From contig NZ_CP047945.1 of NCBI RefSeq assembly GCF_014279795.1, forward strand, positions 826,572 through 890,571: a stretch of DNA of 64,000 nucleotides. Direction: 5' to 3'. The position numbers and the translations under genes are program-made. The notes beneath the pieces are model-generated. The model had not been told where the DNA came from and did no database searches. It worked only from the letters and a program-made list of their open reading frames with translations. The DNA is from Synechococcus sp. PROS-7-1. GTDB lineage: Bacteria > Cyanobacteriota > Cyanobacteriia > PCC-6307 > Cyanobiaceae. Positions 28,181 through 36,253 of this stretch are shown here, piece after piece; within the stretch, counting starts at the first letter, position 1; every line of letters starts with the position of its first letter.

Positions 28181-28754
28181 TCCGAGCCGTCCGTATCCGT
28201 TGCCGCCCTGGCGGCCTTTGCTGCGGGCAGCCCGCCAGCGGGAAGGACGGGCTCCCGGGGCCAGCTGGCTCCAGCTTGCCAGCGTGGCGGCTGATGGCAC
28301 GCCGCGGGTGCGCACCCTTGTATTTCGAGGCTGGAGTGATGAGGGCGCCCTCGAACTGCTCACCGATGCCCGCAGCGAGAAACCAGTCGAACTCAGTGGG
28401 CAGGGGCAGGTGGAGCTGTGTTGGTTGTTCCGCAAGGCCAGAGAACAGTTCCGACTACGTGGAGCCGCTCAGTTGCTCAGTGATGGCGACGCTCCTGAGG
28501 CTCTGAACGCTCACTGGCAGCGGTTGACGCCCGGGGGGCGCTCGGTCTGGGCCTGGCCGCACCCTGGTCAGCCCTTCGATACGGCTGGCCCCTGGCCAGA
28601 GGTTGTCGCCGATGGGGAACCTCAGCCCCCTCACCTGGTGCTGATCCGCATCCAGATTCAGCGGGTGGAGCAGCTCGATCTCAAACCCCATCCCCACCGG
28701 CGTCTCTGCTGGGACCGTGGGGACGACTGGGTCGAGCGACGGCTCAATCCCTGA
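28170..28754 (+). CDS. Alr4036-type pyridoxamine-phosphate-oxidase-like FMN protein
   Basis: The 194-residue protein matches the Alr4036 FMN-binding family: WLQLASVAADGTPRVRTLVFRGW near residue 33, LLTDARSEKPVEL, CWLFRKAREQFRLRG and HLVLIRIQIQRVEQLDL. These split-barrel proteins bind FMN and may be oxidases or flavin carriers. It is not the vitamin B6 enzyme PdxH, which is longer and has a different C-terminus. The ATG overlaps the previous gene by 11 nt. Confidence 0.82.
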   Translation: MPVDPSRPYPLPPWRPLLRAARQREGRAPGASWLQLASVAADGTPRVRTLVFRGWSDEGALELLTDARSEKPVELSGQGQVELCWLFRKAREQFRLRGAAQLLSDGDAPEALNAHWQRLTPGGRSVWAWPHPGQPFDTAGPWPEVVADGEPQPPHLVLIRIQIQRVEQLDLKPHPHRRLCWDRGDDWVERRLNP

Positions 28755-29229
28755 GCGTCCAGAGGGCGAGCCCACCGCCCCGGCCCCGTGCGGCCAGCCA
28801 GCCGCCTGCATCCCTGTGGATCAAAGCGAAGAACGGCTTGCGCTTGGCGGCTGGAGCCGGCAGCGACCGTTGCAGCAGGGTGATGGTGCCAAGCGTCAGC
28901 TTGACCTGCTCGAAGTGGAAGCTCAGCAGGGGTCTGCCTCCAGCCAGCTCCCCAGGTCCACTGAACTGCAGGGTCAGGGCACCGAGGTTCACGGCGTTGC
29001 GCAAGCGCAGTTGTTTGGCGTCGTCCAGGCTGATCTCCAGGCAGGCGCCAAGGCTGCGCAGCAGCCATCCACTCAGGGCGTTGGCGTCGCTTTGTCCCTT
29101 GGGCCAAATGGTTTGCAGCTGCCAGCAACCGATCAGGTTGTCGGCGTTGATGCCACTTCCCTGATGGCGAACCCGCCGCTCGCGCGTCAACAGCTCGTTC
29201 CCTGTCACGGTGGTGCTCGGAATGGACAA
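28744..29229 (-). CDS. Hypothetical protein, fibrillin/lipocalin-like pattern
   Basis: The 161-residue protein begins after a TTG start with a conserved-looking region LIGCWQLQTIWPKG near residue 33, followed by beta-rich segments (NAVNLGALTLQFSGPGEL, LLSFHFEQVKLTLG) and ends GRGGGLALWTLRD. The L-x-G-x-W opening and strand content suggest a PAP/fibrillin or lipocalin-type barrel, but I cannot confirm it. The end overlaps the FMN-protein gene by 11 nt, tail to tail. Confidence 0.6.
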   Translation of the reverse strand: MSIPSTTVTGNELLTRERRVRHQGSGINADNLIGCWQLQTIWPKGQSDANALSGWLLRSLGACLEISLDDAKQLRLRNAVNLGALTLQFSGPGELAGGRPLLSFHFEQVKLTLGTITLLQRSLPAPAAKRKPFFALIHRDAGGWLAARGRGGGLALWTLRD

Positions 29230-29309
29230 GGAATCCTCGACGCTGTCGCCAACATGCTGTCGGATCGTGCGTAGGCGTGCTAAGCGGGAGCGCCTTCCTT
29301 AGCGATTCC

Positions 29310-29582
29310 ATGTTGTTCCTCATGCACTGGCACTTCAAGACCGGCTTTCACGAGAAGGCGGCGCGCAAGTTCCTGGAGACCGGTGCTCCTTTGCCGGCTT
29401 GCAAGTCGTGGAAGCGCTATCACGCACCCGGATCGGTTCAGGGCTGGATCCTGGTGGAAACCGATGATGCCGGCGTCTGCTACGAGCACGCCGCTGAGTG
29501 GGCTGAATGCCTCGACTGGACCGTGACACCCGTGTTCACCGATGAACAGGCCGGTCCCCTGATGGGCAAGGTCTACAGCTGA
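29310..29582 (+). CDS. DUF3303-type small protein
   Basis: Ninety residues from ATG 29310 (MLFLMHWHFK), then RYHAPGSVQGWILVETDDAG and WTVTPVFTDEQAGPLM. The ferredoxin-like DUF3303 fold is dimeric and widespread in cyanobacteria, with unknown function. A second related gene lies at 34786. Confidence 0.8.
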   Translation: MLFLMHWHFKTGFHEKAARKFLETGAPLPACKSWKRYHAPGSVQGWILVETDDAGVCYEHAAEWAECLDWTVTPVFTDEQAGPLMGKVYS

Positions 29583-29648
29583 TCGCACGGCTTGAGCCGT
29601 CGTTCGTCCCCGTCTTGCCGCCAAACTGCGGCAAGACCTGGGGGCGTG

Positions 29649-30899
29649 ATGACAGTGGAGTCGGTGAAAGCGGAGGCGCTCTCCTGGGCTGCCCTCGAGG
29701 CTCTTGCTCCGGCTGCAGCCGAGCGGGTGGAAGGCCCCACCAACGCCCAGGCCAGCTTGCGGCTGTTCGGGCACTCCGAGGCGGACGTGCAGGTGACGTT
29801 GTTTCGGGACCACCACGCCTGGTGCCCGTACTGCCAGAAAGTGTGGCTTTGGCTTGAGCTGCGCCGGGTGCCGTACCGGATCCGCAAGGTCACCATGCGC
29901 TGTTATGGCCCAAAGGAGCCCTGGTTCACGGCGCTCGTTCCCTCCGGAATGCTGCCGGCCCTGGAACTCGATGGTCGGCTGATTACCGAGAGCGATCGCA
30001 TCCTTGAGGCCCTCGAACGTGCCTTCGGGCCGGTGGGAGCCGGCATGAATGACCGGCGGGTGAGGCGGTTGCGCGAGCTGGAACGGCTGCTGTTCCGCGC
30101 CTGGTGTGTGTGGCTCTGCACTCCAGGCCTGCGTGAGGAGCAGGAACGACGTGCCCGGGACCAGTTCCAGCGGGTGGCCGCCCAGATGGAGGAGGCGATC
30201 GCCGTTGGTGGCGGGCCTTGGCTGGATCCCGACCATCCGAGCGGGGCAACACCTGGCACAGCGGACCTGGTGTTCATTCCCTATGTGGAGCGGATGAATG
30301 CATCTCTGGCCTATTTCAAGGGGTTTGCTCTGCGTGAGGCCCATGGAGGCATCGACCGTTGGCTCACGGCCCTTGAGCAGCTCGAGACGTATCGCGGCAC
30401 CCAGAGTGATGTGCACACCCATGCGCACGATCTGCCTCCGCAGATGGGCGGATGCTGGTCGGATGGCAGTGCCCAGCAACAACGGATGGCCGCGGCGGTG
30501 GATCAAGGGGAGGGACTGGGTGCCCTCGAATGCCATTGGACACCCTCCGAAGCAGAGGTGACTCCCCAGGCCAGAGCCCTGGAGCGGGTGCTGCGCCATC
30601 GCAGCACGCTGCTGGAACGCAGTCCTCTCGGGCAGGCCTTTGATCAGCCCTTGCGCGCGGCACTCACCACCCTGATAGGTGCTGGACCGGTGTTACCGGC
30701 TGCAGGCTCAGCGGCAGCTCTGCGTTACCTGCGCGACCGGATTTCGGTGCCTCGCGACATGCCTCTGCACAGCGCCCGGCTGCTGCGGCAAGCCCTTGAG
30801 AGCACAGCAGTTCTGGCAGGTCACGACCAGCCGACTCCACTTCCCTTTGAGCATCGCTTCGATCAGGATCCCAGGCCATTTGTCGGCTCGGGCACCTGA
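29649..30899 (+). CDS. Glutathione S-transferase-like protein with long C-terminal extension
   Basis: The 416-residue protein starts MTVESVKAE. A thioredoxin-fold GST N-domain contains the CPYC motif WCPYCQKVWLWLELRR near residue 58, then VPSGMLPALELDGRLITESDRIL. A helical C-domain follows (about 150-260), with FIPYVERMNASLAYF. A further 150 residues after the GST unit, ending GHDQPTPLPFEHRF, are not part of standard GSTs. CPYC points to a glutaredoxin/omega-like thiol transferase or dehydroascorbate-type activity. Confidence 0.85.
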   Translation: MTVESVKAEALSWAALEALAPAAAERVEGPTNAQASLRLFGHSEADVQVTLFRDHHAWCPYCQKVWLWLELRRVPYRIRKVTMRCYGPKEPWFTALVPSGMLPALELDGRLITESDRILEALERAFGPVGAGMNDRRVRRLRELERLLFRAWCVWLCTPGLREEQERRARDQFQRVAAQMEEAIAVGGGPWLDPDHPSGATPGTADLVFIPYVERMNASLAYFKGFALREAHGGIDRWLTALEQLETYRGTQSDVHTHAHDLPPQMGGCWSDGSAQQQRMAAAVDQGEGLGALECHWTPSEAEVTPQARALERVLRHRSTLLERSPLGQAFDQPLRAALTTLIGAGPVLPAAGSAAALRYLRDRISVPRDMPLHSARLLRQALESTAVLAGHDQPTPLPFEHRFDQDPRPFVGSGT

Positions 30900-30933
30900 T
30901 CAGTGATCGGCGATCGAGCAAGGTGGGAAGCCA

Positions 30934-31272
30934 ATGTCCCATGAGTCGATGGCTGGAGATGGATTCGGAGCGAAAGGCTCCTCTGCCGCTGCCGGGAAGC
31001 GCAGCAGCTCCAAACGCAAGCCTCGGCAGGCCAATCATCAGCGGGAACGCTGCCCCCTCGGCCGCGATCCCGGCTTCGAAGCGATCTGTGCGCGCCAGAC
31101 TCTGGGCCTGGCCTTGTCGGGCCGCCTGACTGAGCAGGCGGTGAAGCGGGCTCACAAAGCCTTGGCGGTTCAGCATCACCCCGACAAAGGCGGAGATCCC
31201 GAGACGATGACCAAGCTCAACAACGCTCGCGATTTACTCCTGGAACCAGAAATGGAGACGATTCCAGCCTGA
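30934..31272 (+). CDS. Small DnaJ-domain protein
   Basis: The 112-residue protein has a Ser/Lys/Arg-rich N-terminus and a C-terminal J-like segment RAHKALAVQHHPDKGGDP, containing the HPD tripeptide that stimulates Hsp70 ATPase, followed by the helix NNARDLLL. The first J-domain helices are only partly recognisable. Its TGA overlaps the next ATG by 1 nt (TGATG), so the two are coupled. Confidence 0.75.
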   Translation: MSHESMAGDGFGAKGSSAAAGKRSSSKRKPRQANHQRERCPLGRDPGFEAICARQTLGLALSGRLTEQAVKRAHKALAVQHHPDKGGDPETMTKLNNARDLLLEPEMETIPA

Positions 31273-32138
31273 TGACCAAGGTTGCTCTTCTTGGGACCGG
31301 CCTCCTTGGATCTGCCATCGGCCACCGCCTGTTGACGGTTGGCTGTTCGCTGCGGGTTTGGAATCGGGATCCAGCCCGCTGTGAACCGCTCGTTTCCGCC
31401 GGTGCCCAGCGCTTGGATGATCCTGCCCAGGCCATCGAGGGAGCCTGCACGGTGATCACGGTGCTGCGGGATGGTCCGATCACCTCTGAGGTGGTGGCGT
31501 CGTTGGGTGGATTGAATCAGTGTTGTGTAATGCCCATGGGCACCATGGGCATCAGCGAAAGCGTGGCCCTGGAGACCCAGGTGCAGGATCAGGGCGGTGT
31601 TTATCTCGAAGCCCCCGTGCTGGGCAGCCGTCCTGAAGCGTTGGCAGGACGGTTGCTAGTGATGGCGGGTGGGGATCAGGCGGTGTTTGATCAGCAGTGC
31701 GCTCTGCTGAAGCACCTCGCTTTGGAGCCGAAGCGGATGGGCATCGTGGGAACTGGCGCCGCATCAAAGTTGGCTCTCAACCAGTTGATTGCCAGCCTTA
31801 CCCACGGCTACTCGCTGGCCCTGAGGCTGATTCAGGCCTCAGGTCTGGATGAGGAGCGTTTCATGGAGGTGCTACGACCGTCGGCGCTTTATGCGCCCAC
31901 GGCGGATAAGAAGCTCAAGCGGATGCTGACGCATGACTACAGCGATCCCAACTTCACCACCAGCCTTCTGCGCAAGGACCTGAACCTCTTTCTTCGGGAG
32001 GCCGGTCTGGCTGGGTTGGATGCCGGAGGTCTGGAAGGGCTGGCCCGTTTGCTGATGCGCGCGGAGGGGACGGATTTGGACGCTGGTGACTACAGCGCCC
32101 TGCACGAACTCACGGCCGCCGACACCACGTTCAACTGA
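31272..32138 (+). CDS. Beta-hydroxyacid dehydrogenase family protein (GLYR1/HIBADH-like)
   Basis: The 288-residue protein has the NAD(P)-binding motif VALLGTGLLGSAIGHRLL at the N-terminus with WNRDPARCE after it. The substrate strand VYLEAPVLGSRPEA and catalytic Lys in GTGAASKLALNQLIASL (about 170) fit 3-hydroxyisobutyrate or glyoxylate/succinic-semialdehyde reductases. WNR after the second strand suggests NADP. The substrate is undecided. Its end overlaps the hli gene tail to tail by 8 nt. Confidence 0.9.
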   Translation: MTKVALLGTGLLGSAIGHRLLTVGCSLRVWNRDPARCEPLVSAGAQRLDDPAQAIEGACTVITVLRDGPITSEVVASLGGLNQCCVMPMGTMGISESVALETQVQDQGGVYLEAPVLGSRPEALAGRLLVMAGGDQAVFDQQCALLKHLALEPKRMGIVGTGAASKLALNQLIASLTHGYSLALRLIQASGLDEERFMEVLRPSALYAPTADKKLKRMLTHDYSDPNFTTSLLRKDLNLFLREAGLAGLDAGGLEGLARLLMRAEGTDLDAGDYSALHELTAADTTFN

Positions 32139-32346
32139 GATACCAGCGGATGAGCGCCATCACCTGACCGGCAGGGCCATACCCCGTGAGCCATTCGCCG
32201 ATCACGGCAGCGGCGAAACCCACCATGGCGGTGCGACCGTTCAGCCTCTCCACTCCGGCGAGAGCGCTGGTGTTCCAGGGGCGGTTGGTGGTGAGGCCTT
32301 CGCCGAACTTTTCAACGGGCTCGTAGCGGAAGCTCGGTTCGGACAT
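32131..32346 (-). CDS. hli: High-light-inducible protein (HLIP)
   Basis: Seventy-one residues: an N-terminal part RYEPVEKFGEGLTTNRPWN and the chlorophyll-binding helix AGVERLNGRTAMVGFAAAVIG (ExxNxR), then GEWLTGYGPAG. This second HLIP has a longer N-terminal arm than that at 14565, as in HLIPs partnered with photosystem assembly. It is photoprotective in the thylakoid membrane by family knowledge. Confidence 0.95.
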   Translation of the reverse strand: MSEPSFRYEPVEKFGEGLTTNRPWNTSALAGVERLNGRTAMVGFAAAVIGEWLTGYGPAGQVMALIRWYLS

Positions 32347-32429
32347 GGCGTTGGCTCAGGGTGTGCTGGAGCCTATGCAGAGACTGCTGATTTACGCATA
32401 GGGTTCAACCGGTTATTGCGACGTCATCC

Positions 32430-32849
32430 GTGGACGCAGAGCGCCTCCGATCCCTGTTCACCAAGCCTTACGGCATGCCAGCACCCACCGAAGCGCAATG
32501 GCGGGAGCTGTACGACGACAACGTGCACTTTCAGGATCCAACCCAGGAGCGCAGCGGCATCAAGGCTTACATCGAGGCGCAGGAGGGCTTGATGCGTCGC
32601 TGCGATGACGTTTACCTCACCGCCAGCGCCATCGCTGTCGATGGGGACATGGCCTTTATTGAATGGGAGATGGGCCTCAAAATCAAAGGCATCGAATTCA
32701 TCTACCCAGGAACAAGTCGCTTGCGCTTTAACAGCGACGGGAAGGTGTGCGATCACCGCGACTATTTCGACTTTGTTGGTCCAACCTTTGAGCCCGTGCC
32801 CGTGGTGGGTGGGTTCGTGCGCTGGCTTTACAAGCGATTTGTTGACTGA
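32430..32849 (+). CDS. NTF2/SnoaL-like protein
   Basis: The 139-residue protein has the alpha+beta barrel pattern of the SnoaL/NTF2 fold: RELYDDNVHFQDPTQERSGIKAYIE near residue 25, then DDVYLTASAIAVDGDMAFIEW and the C-terminal VCDHRDYFDFVGPTFE. The HRDYFD motif is shared by many DUF1348/SnoaL enzymes such as ketosteroid-isomerase-like proteins. The start is GTG 32430. Substrate unknown. Confidence 0.82.
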   Translation: MDAERLRSLFTKPYGMPAPTEAQWRELYDDNVHFQDPTQERSGIKAYIEAQEGLMRRCDDVYLTASAIAVDGDMAFIEWEMGLKIKGIEFIYPGTSRLRFNSDGKVCDHRDYFDFVGPTFEPVPVVGGFVRWLYKRFVD

Positions 32850-32932
32850 TAGCGGCTCAGCTTCCAGAAGGCCAGGCTGGTCAAGGCTGCGCCGAAACCA
32901 AGAAAGAGGGTGAGAAGGGCTTCGCTGCTCAT
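32828..32932 (-). CDS. Possible 34-aa single-span membrane peptide
   Basis: The frame encodes MSSEALLTLFLGFGAALTSL, a hydrophobic helix, then FWKLSRYQSTNRL with a basic end. The size and form resemble small photosynthetic subunits, though it matches none that I recognise. Its 3' end overlaps the NTF2-like gene tail to tail by 22 nt. Confidence 0.4.
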   Translation of the reverse strand: MSSEALLTLFLGFGAALTSLAFWKLSRYQSTNRL

Positions 32933-33098
32933 GTCAAGTGCGCTTTATCTTTCTAAATATTGTGGCGGGTTTGAAGGGGGAGCGTGGGCCGAGATGGGCC
33001 AGTCCTGAGTATTTCTGCTCAAAGTCGAGTGGATTGGCTGCTCGGCTCGCGAGCCTGCGAGTCATGTCGTTACATTTTCGAAACATACGGGTCTTGAC

Positions 33099-33596
33099 GT
33101 GCTCAGAACGATTCTTTCGAAGCCATTGCTCGCCGACGTGGGCATGCTCGTTCTTCGAGTCTTCACAGGGACCCTCCTGATTCATCACGGTTACGAGAAG
33201 CTCGCCAATATTGAGAATTTTGCTGATGCCTTCGTGCGTCCGCTGCATCTCCCATTCCCGATCGCGCTTTCGTACATCGCAGCTTTCTCTGAAATTGGTG
33301 GCAGCTGGCTCTTAATCACCGGATTGCTCACCCGCTTCGGTGCCCTGGCAATTCTGGGAACGATCACGGTGGCGATCTACCACGCAGTGATCACCGCAGG
33401 TTTCAATATTTACCTGCTCGAGCTCCTCGGCCTTTATTTCGCGGCAGCCGCGGCCGTGCTCACCGTTGGTCCTGGTCGCTTGGCCATCGATGAATTGATC
33501 GTTCGCCGTTTCAATCCTGAAATGCCTTCGCAGCCCAAAGTTGCAGACGATGCTTTTGCTCCCGCTGACACTCTCGCCCAGGGTGCAGAAGCCTGA
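33099..33596 (+). CDS. DoxX family membrane protein
   Basis: The 165-residue protein has four hydrophobic segments and the DoxX signature GMLVLRVFTGTLLIHHGYEKLANIE near residue 15, then AAFSEIGGSWLLITGLLTRFGAL. DoxX-type proteins form respiratory or redox-linked membrane complexes, and many remain uncharacterised. The GTG start follows a 166-bp AT-rich gap. A second DoxX protein lies at 53613. Confidence 0.88.
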   Translation: MLRTILSKPLLADVGMLVLRVFTGTLLIHHGYEKLANIENFADAFVRPLHLPFPIALSYIAAFSEIGGSWLLITGLLTRFGALAILGTITVAIYHAVITAGFNIYLLELLGLYFAAAAAVLTVGPGRLAIDELIVRRFNPEMPSQPKVADDAFAPADTLAQGAEA

Positions 33597-33673
33597 AGTC
33601 ACCTCCGGCTTCGTGAGCTAATCGTTGGTTGGACTGAAGCGCATGCTTTGGTCCATTTTTTTTGATCGGAATC

Positions 33674-33853
33674 ATGGACTCGATGAATGCGCCCACAATC
33701 AGCTTGCTGATTTTTGGTGCCCTCTTCGCTGCACTGCAGATCTGGTGGATCGGTTCGCTGATGGTGAGAAACCGGCGACGTTCGGGCGAGCGCCCACTCA
33801 CGACATCACAATTCCGCCGAGATCTTGAACGCATCTTCAAGAACAAAGCCTGA
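33674..33853 (+). CDS. Small membrane protein, 59 aa
   Basis: The frame from ATG 33674 begins MDSMNAPTISLLIFGALFAA, one hydrophobic span of about 20 residues, and ends in a basic tail (RNRRRSGERP, RRDLERIFKNKA). MNAPT at 33683 is an alternative start. No family recognised. Confidence 0.6.
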   Translation: MDSMNAPTISLLIFGALFAALQIWWIGSLMVRNRRRSGERPLTTSQFRRDLERIFKNKA

Positions 33854-33865
33854 AGAGGCTTCCTG

Positions 33866-34021
33866 TCAGTAGCTCGACTGAGGAAGGGTGAACCCTGATT
33901 GCATGTGTTGCACATCAAGCATCACCCAGGTGAGCCAAACCAAAATGGCCACAACGCCTGATCCAGCGGCGAAACGTCCCAGATTGCGGATCAGAAGTTC
34001 GAAGACGCTGACTTCCTTCAT
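33866..34021 (-). CDS. Small membrane protein, 51 aa
   Basis: The frame begins MKEVSVFELLIRNLGRFAAG and continues SGVVAILVWLTWVMLDVQHM, a hydrophobic span with a basic edge, ending in TLPQSSY. It is divergent from the SRAP gene at 34064. The position and composition support a real gene; family not recognised. Confidence 0.6.
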   Translation of the reverse strand: MKEVSVFELLIRNLGRFAAGSGVVAILVWLTWVMLDVQHMQSGFTLPQSSY

Positions 34022-34063
34022 TGAATCTGGTCGTGTGACCACATCTTGCTCGATCGTGGTCTG

Positions 34064-34717
34064 ATGTGCGGTCGCTTCGCTCTCTCGATTCCGCTGTCGG
34101 ACTTGCCGTCGCCGTTGCTCCAGCGTCTGGATCCAGCCCACCAGAAACGGTATGCGCCTCGCGATCTGATTGGTCCTGGAGAACCTCTTCTGGTTTTGCG
34201 CCGGGATGAAAGGGACGTCTCTCCTGCGCTGATGCTTTGGGGCTTGATTCCAAGCTGGACCAAGGATCCTCTGAGCGGACCGAGACCGTTCAATGCCCGA
34301 GTGGAAACCCTGGATGACAAAGCCATGTTTCGGGGGGCCTGGCGTCATCGACGTTGTTTGATTCCAGCCAGTTGTTTCTTTGAAAAAGGCTGGCGGATTC
34401 GGAGAGGCGACCATCAACCGTTCTGGCTTGCAGGCCTCTGGGAACGCTGGCTTGGTGCTGATGGCAGCGAAATCGAGAGTGTCACGATTCTCACCACGGC
34501 TCCCAATGCGCTGATTCGACCTCTGCACCCGCGCATGCCCGTGGTGATCCCTGCTGGGCTGGAGGATGAATGGATGGCGGATGTTGATGGAGCGGGCTTG
34601 AGAACGTTGCAGCCTTTACTGGGTCGTTGGGATCCCACGGGTTGGATCAAGGATCGGCCTGGAGACAGCGACCAGCCTGGAGGCAGCGACCAGCTCTCTC
34701 TCTTTGAGATGCCTTAG
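34064..34717 (+). CDS. SRAP-domain protein (YedK/HMCES-like)
   Basis: SRAP proteins protect abasic sites in single-stranded DNA by forming a covalent link through Cys2. The 217-residue sequence starts MCGRFAL with Cys2 exposed after Met removal. It also has FNARVET (Asn), RCLIPASCFFEKG (Glu) and LHPRMPVVI (His), all at the conserved active-site positions. The ATG at 34064 is required to place Cys2 at the N-terminus. Nearby nth gives the region two DNA-repair genes in different operons. Confidence 0.95.
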   Translation: MCGRFALSIPLSDLPSPLLQRLDPAHQKRYAPRDLIGPGEPLLVLRRDERDVSPALMLWGLIPSWTKDPLSGPRPFNARVETLDDKAMFRGAWRHRRCLIPASCFFEKGWRIRRGDHQPFWLAGLWERWLGADGSEIESVTILTTAPNALIRPLHPRMPVVIPAGLEDEWMADVDGAGLRTLQPLLGRWDPTGWIKDRPGDSDQPGGSDQLSLFEMP

Positions 34718-34785
34718 TCGTGTCGCAAGACACCGTTGCGAACGTTGGCTGCTCTTAGGTTTCATCGGCAGAGATTTGAAGAACC

Positions 34786-35100
34786 ATGCAGCTCTATTTC
34801 GTGATCGGCACGATTCCCGATATCGACAGTCAGCTTGATGTGTACAGGGAATTCATCAACTATTTCGAAGGAGGTTGTCAGAACGACTGTTTTGAAGGCT
34901 TTGAATTGATTCAGCGGGCTCACCTTCCTGGCCAAGGCCAGGTGGTGGCTCTGATGAAAGCCCGGGGTACAGAGGAACTCTTTCGCCACCTCGCCCCTTG
35001 GCGGGCCCAATTCGGCGTTGAGATGGAGATCACTCCAGCGATCAGTGATGCCGAGGTGGTCGCCAGTCACAAAGTGCTGTTCGCTTCGATGGAAGACTGA
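34786..35100 (+). CDS. DUF3303-type small protein
   Basis: The 104-residue protein reads MQLYFVIGTIPDIDSQ, then FEGGCQNDCFEGFELIQRAHLPGQGQVVALMKA and VEMEITPAISDAEVVA. It has the ferredoxin-like dimeric DUF3303 pattern, in a longer cyanobacterial variant. It precedes the convergent WbuC-like gene by 1 bp. Confidence 0.7.
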   Translation: MQLYFVIGTIPDIDSQLDVYREFINYFEGGCQNDCFEGFELIQRAHLPGQGQVVALMKARGTEELFRHLAPWRAQFGVEMEITPAISDAEVVASHKVLFASMED

Positions 35101-35101
35101 A

Positions 35102-35626
35102 TCAGTCTTCGCCTGGATGGGCCCGTGGGGCCGGAGATTCAAGGAATCGATCGCGCCAGCTGCGCTCCTGGAGTTCGGCTTCAGGAGTGCGTTCTTGGGG
35201 AAAGCTTCGAAGGAAGTCCTTGTCTTGGCATGGAACATAGGGTCCTTGCTTCAGTTCGAAAATCACGGAGTCGCGCTCTAGAGCCACGAGCGTGTGGAAT
35301 TGACCTTCGGCCACCTCCACTCCGCGGACAGGCCCGGATGCTGAAAGCGTCTCCGTCTGAAGAATCTCTCCCTCAGGGCTGAAGATCAGCAGGCCGATGA
35401 CTCCCTGCAGAACAAGAAAGCACTCGAAACCTGCCCCCTCCTGATCGCGGAGATGACGATGGGGACGGACATAGGTGCCGGGTTGCAGCACGTTGAGAAA
35501 GCGCTGCACCGGTTCGGCTTCCTTGTGGAAGTTGTGGTTGCAACGTTGCCGTGGTCGCTGGGAGGCTTCCCCGGCCAGAGCGTTGAACAGGGTCTGATCG
35601 ATGCGCTGGATCGGAGATCGGCTCAT
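35102..35626 (-). CDS. WbuC-family cupin metalloprotein
   Basis: The 174-residue protein resembles WbuC: RQRCNHNFHKEAEPVQRFLN near residue 25, then the cupin motif TYVRPHRHLRDQEGAGFECFLVLQGVIGLL with the metal-binding His-x-His and Glu. A second motif has QFHTLVAL. WbuC cupins occur in lipopolysaccharide loci. The ATG at 35626 overlaps the stop of the preceding mini-gene by 4 bp, so this is the third gene of a coupled operon. Confidence 0.85.
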   Translation of the reverse strand: MSRSPIQRIDQTLFNALAGEASQRPRQRCNHNFHKEAEPVQRFLNVLQPGTYVRPHRHLRDQEGAGFECFLVLQGVIGLLIFSPEGEILQTETLSASGPVRGVEVAEGQFHTLVALERDSVIFELKQGPYVPCQDKDFLRSFPQERTPEAELQERSWRDRFLESPAPRAHPGED

Positions 35627-35793
35627 CGGCGTTGCTCCCGCAAGCGGCGCATCGAATTTCTCGGCATCCTTCTGTTCTCCCGAAGGGAGGGCATGACATC
35701 GTCCGGATGGCGTGCGCGGGGGTGGATGCTGATCAGGGCGATGCCGATCAGCATCAACAGAATGACTGCGCCGGCCCGAAACACCTGAAACAT
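35623..35793 (-). CDS. Mini membrane protein bridging two genes
   Basis: The 56-residue frame starts MFQVFRAGAVILLMLIGIAL, a hydrophobic span, and ends in a strongly basic tail (RENRRMPRNSMRRLREQRR). Its ATG overlaps the phosphatase stop by 1 nt (TGATG) and its stop overlaps the WbuC ATG by 4 nt (ATGA). This double coupling strongly supports a real gene. Confidence 0.75.
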   Translation of the reverse strand: MFQVFRAGAVILLMLIGIALISIHPRARHPDDVMPSLRENRRMPRNSMRRLREQRR

Positions 35794-36245
35794 CAATGAC
35801 CGGTGATGAACGCGTTGATGAGGTGATCGATCTGGTGTTGCAGAAGCGCGATCGGATCATCGCCGGCGACGACCTCGTCGAGATCCTTCACGCTCCAGAA
35901 GCGGATCTTCGCTTCCAGGTCAGGGAACAGCTTCTGCACCATCGGCCTGTGGGCATCGGCATCCACGGCCACCACCACATCGGCTTGTTCCACGTCGCCT
36001 CGGGTCACCTGACGGGGCATCGCCAGTTGGGTTGGATCAACGGCAACACCACGCTGCTGCAATGCAATCTGAGCCTCGATGGCCATTGCTCCGATGTTGC
36101 CGCTATCAGATGTCACTCTCAGACCGGCTGATACGGCGCGAATGTCATCGCCATGGCCCTGGAGGGCGATCTGATGGTTGAACCAGAGTTCAGAGAAGCG
36201 GCTGCGGAAATAATTGCCGGTGCAGAGGAAGAGAACGGTTTGCAT
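35793..36245 (-). CDS. Low-molecular-weight protein-tyrosine-phosphatase-like protein
   Basis: The 150-residue protein opens with VLFLCTGNYFRSRFSE, the Cx5R phosphatase loop of LMW-PTPs and arsenate reductases. The C-terminus has SVKDLDEVVAGDDP, in the place of the Asp-Pro general-acid loop. Whether the substrate is phosphotyrosine, arsenate or a sugar phosphate is unclear. It leads the coupled operon with the mini membrane protein and WbuC. Confidence 0.85.
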   Translation of the reverse strand: MQTVLFLCTGNYFRSRFSELWFNHQIALQGHGDDIRAVSAGLRVTSDSGNIGAMAIEAQIALQQRGVAVDPTQLAMPRQVTRGDVEQADVVVAVDADAHRPMVQKLFPDLEAKIRFWSVKDLDEVVAGDDPIALLQHQIDHLINAFITGH

Positions 36246-36253
36246 CGCCGCGT

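Noticed and set aside
28744-29229. Firm assignment to PAP/fibrillin
   Set aside because: Only the L-x-G-x-W start and beta content suggest it; no diagnostic motif was seen.
32938-33180. 80-residue plus-strand frame upstream of DoxX
   Set aside because: It overlaps the DoxX start in another frame, is Ser/Arg/Cys-rich without pattern, and lies in an AT-rich intergenic region.
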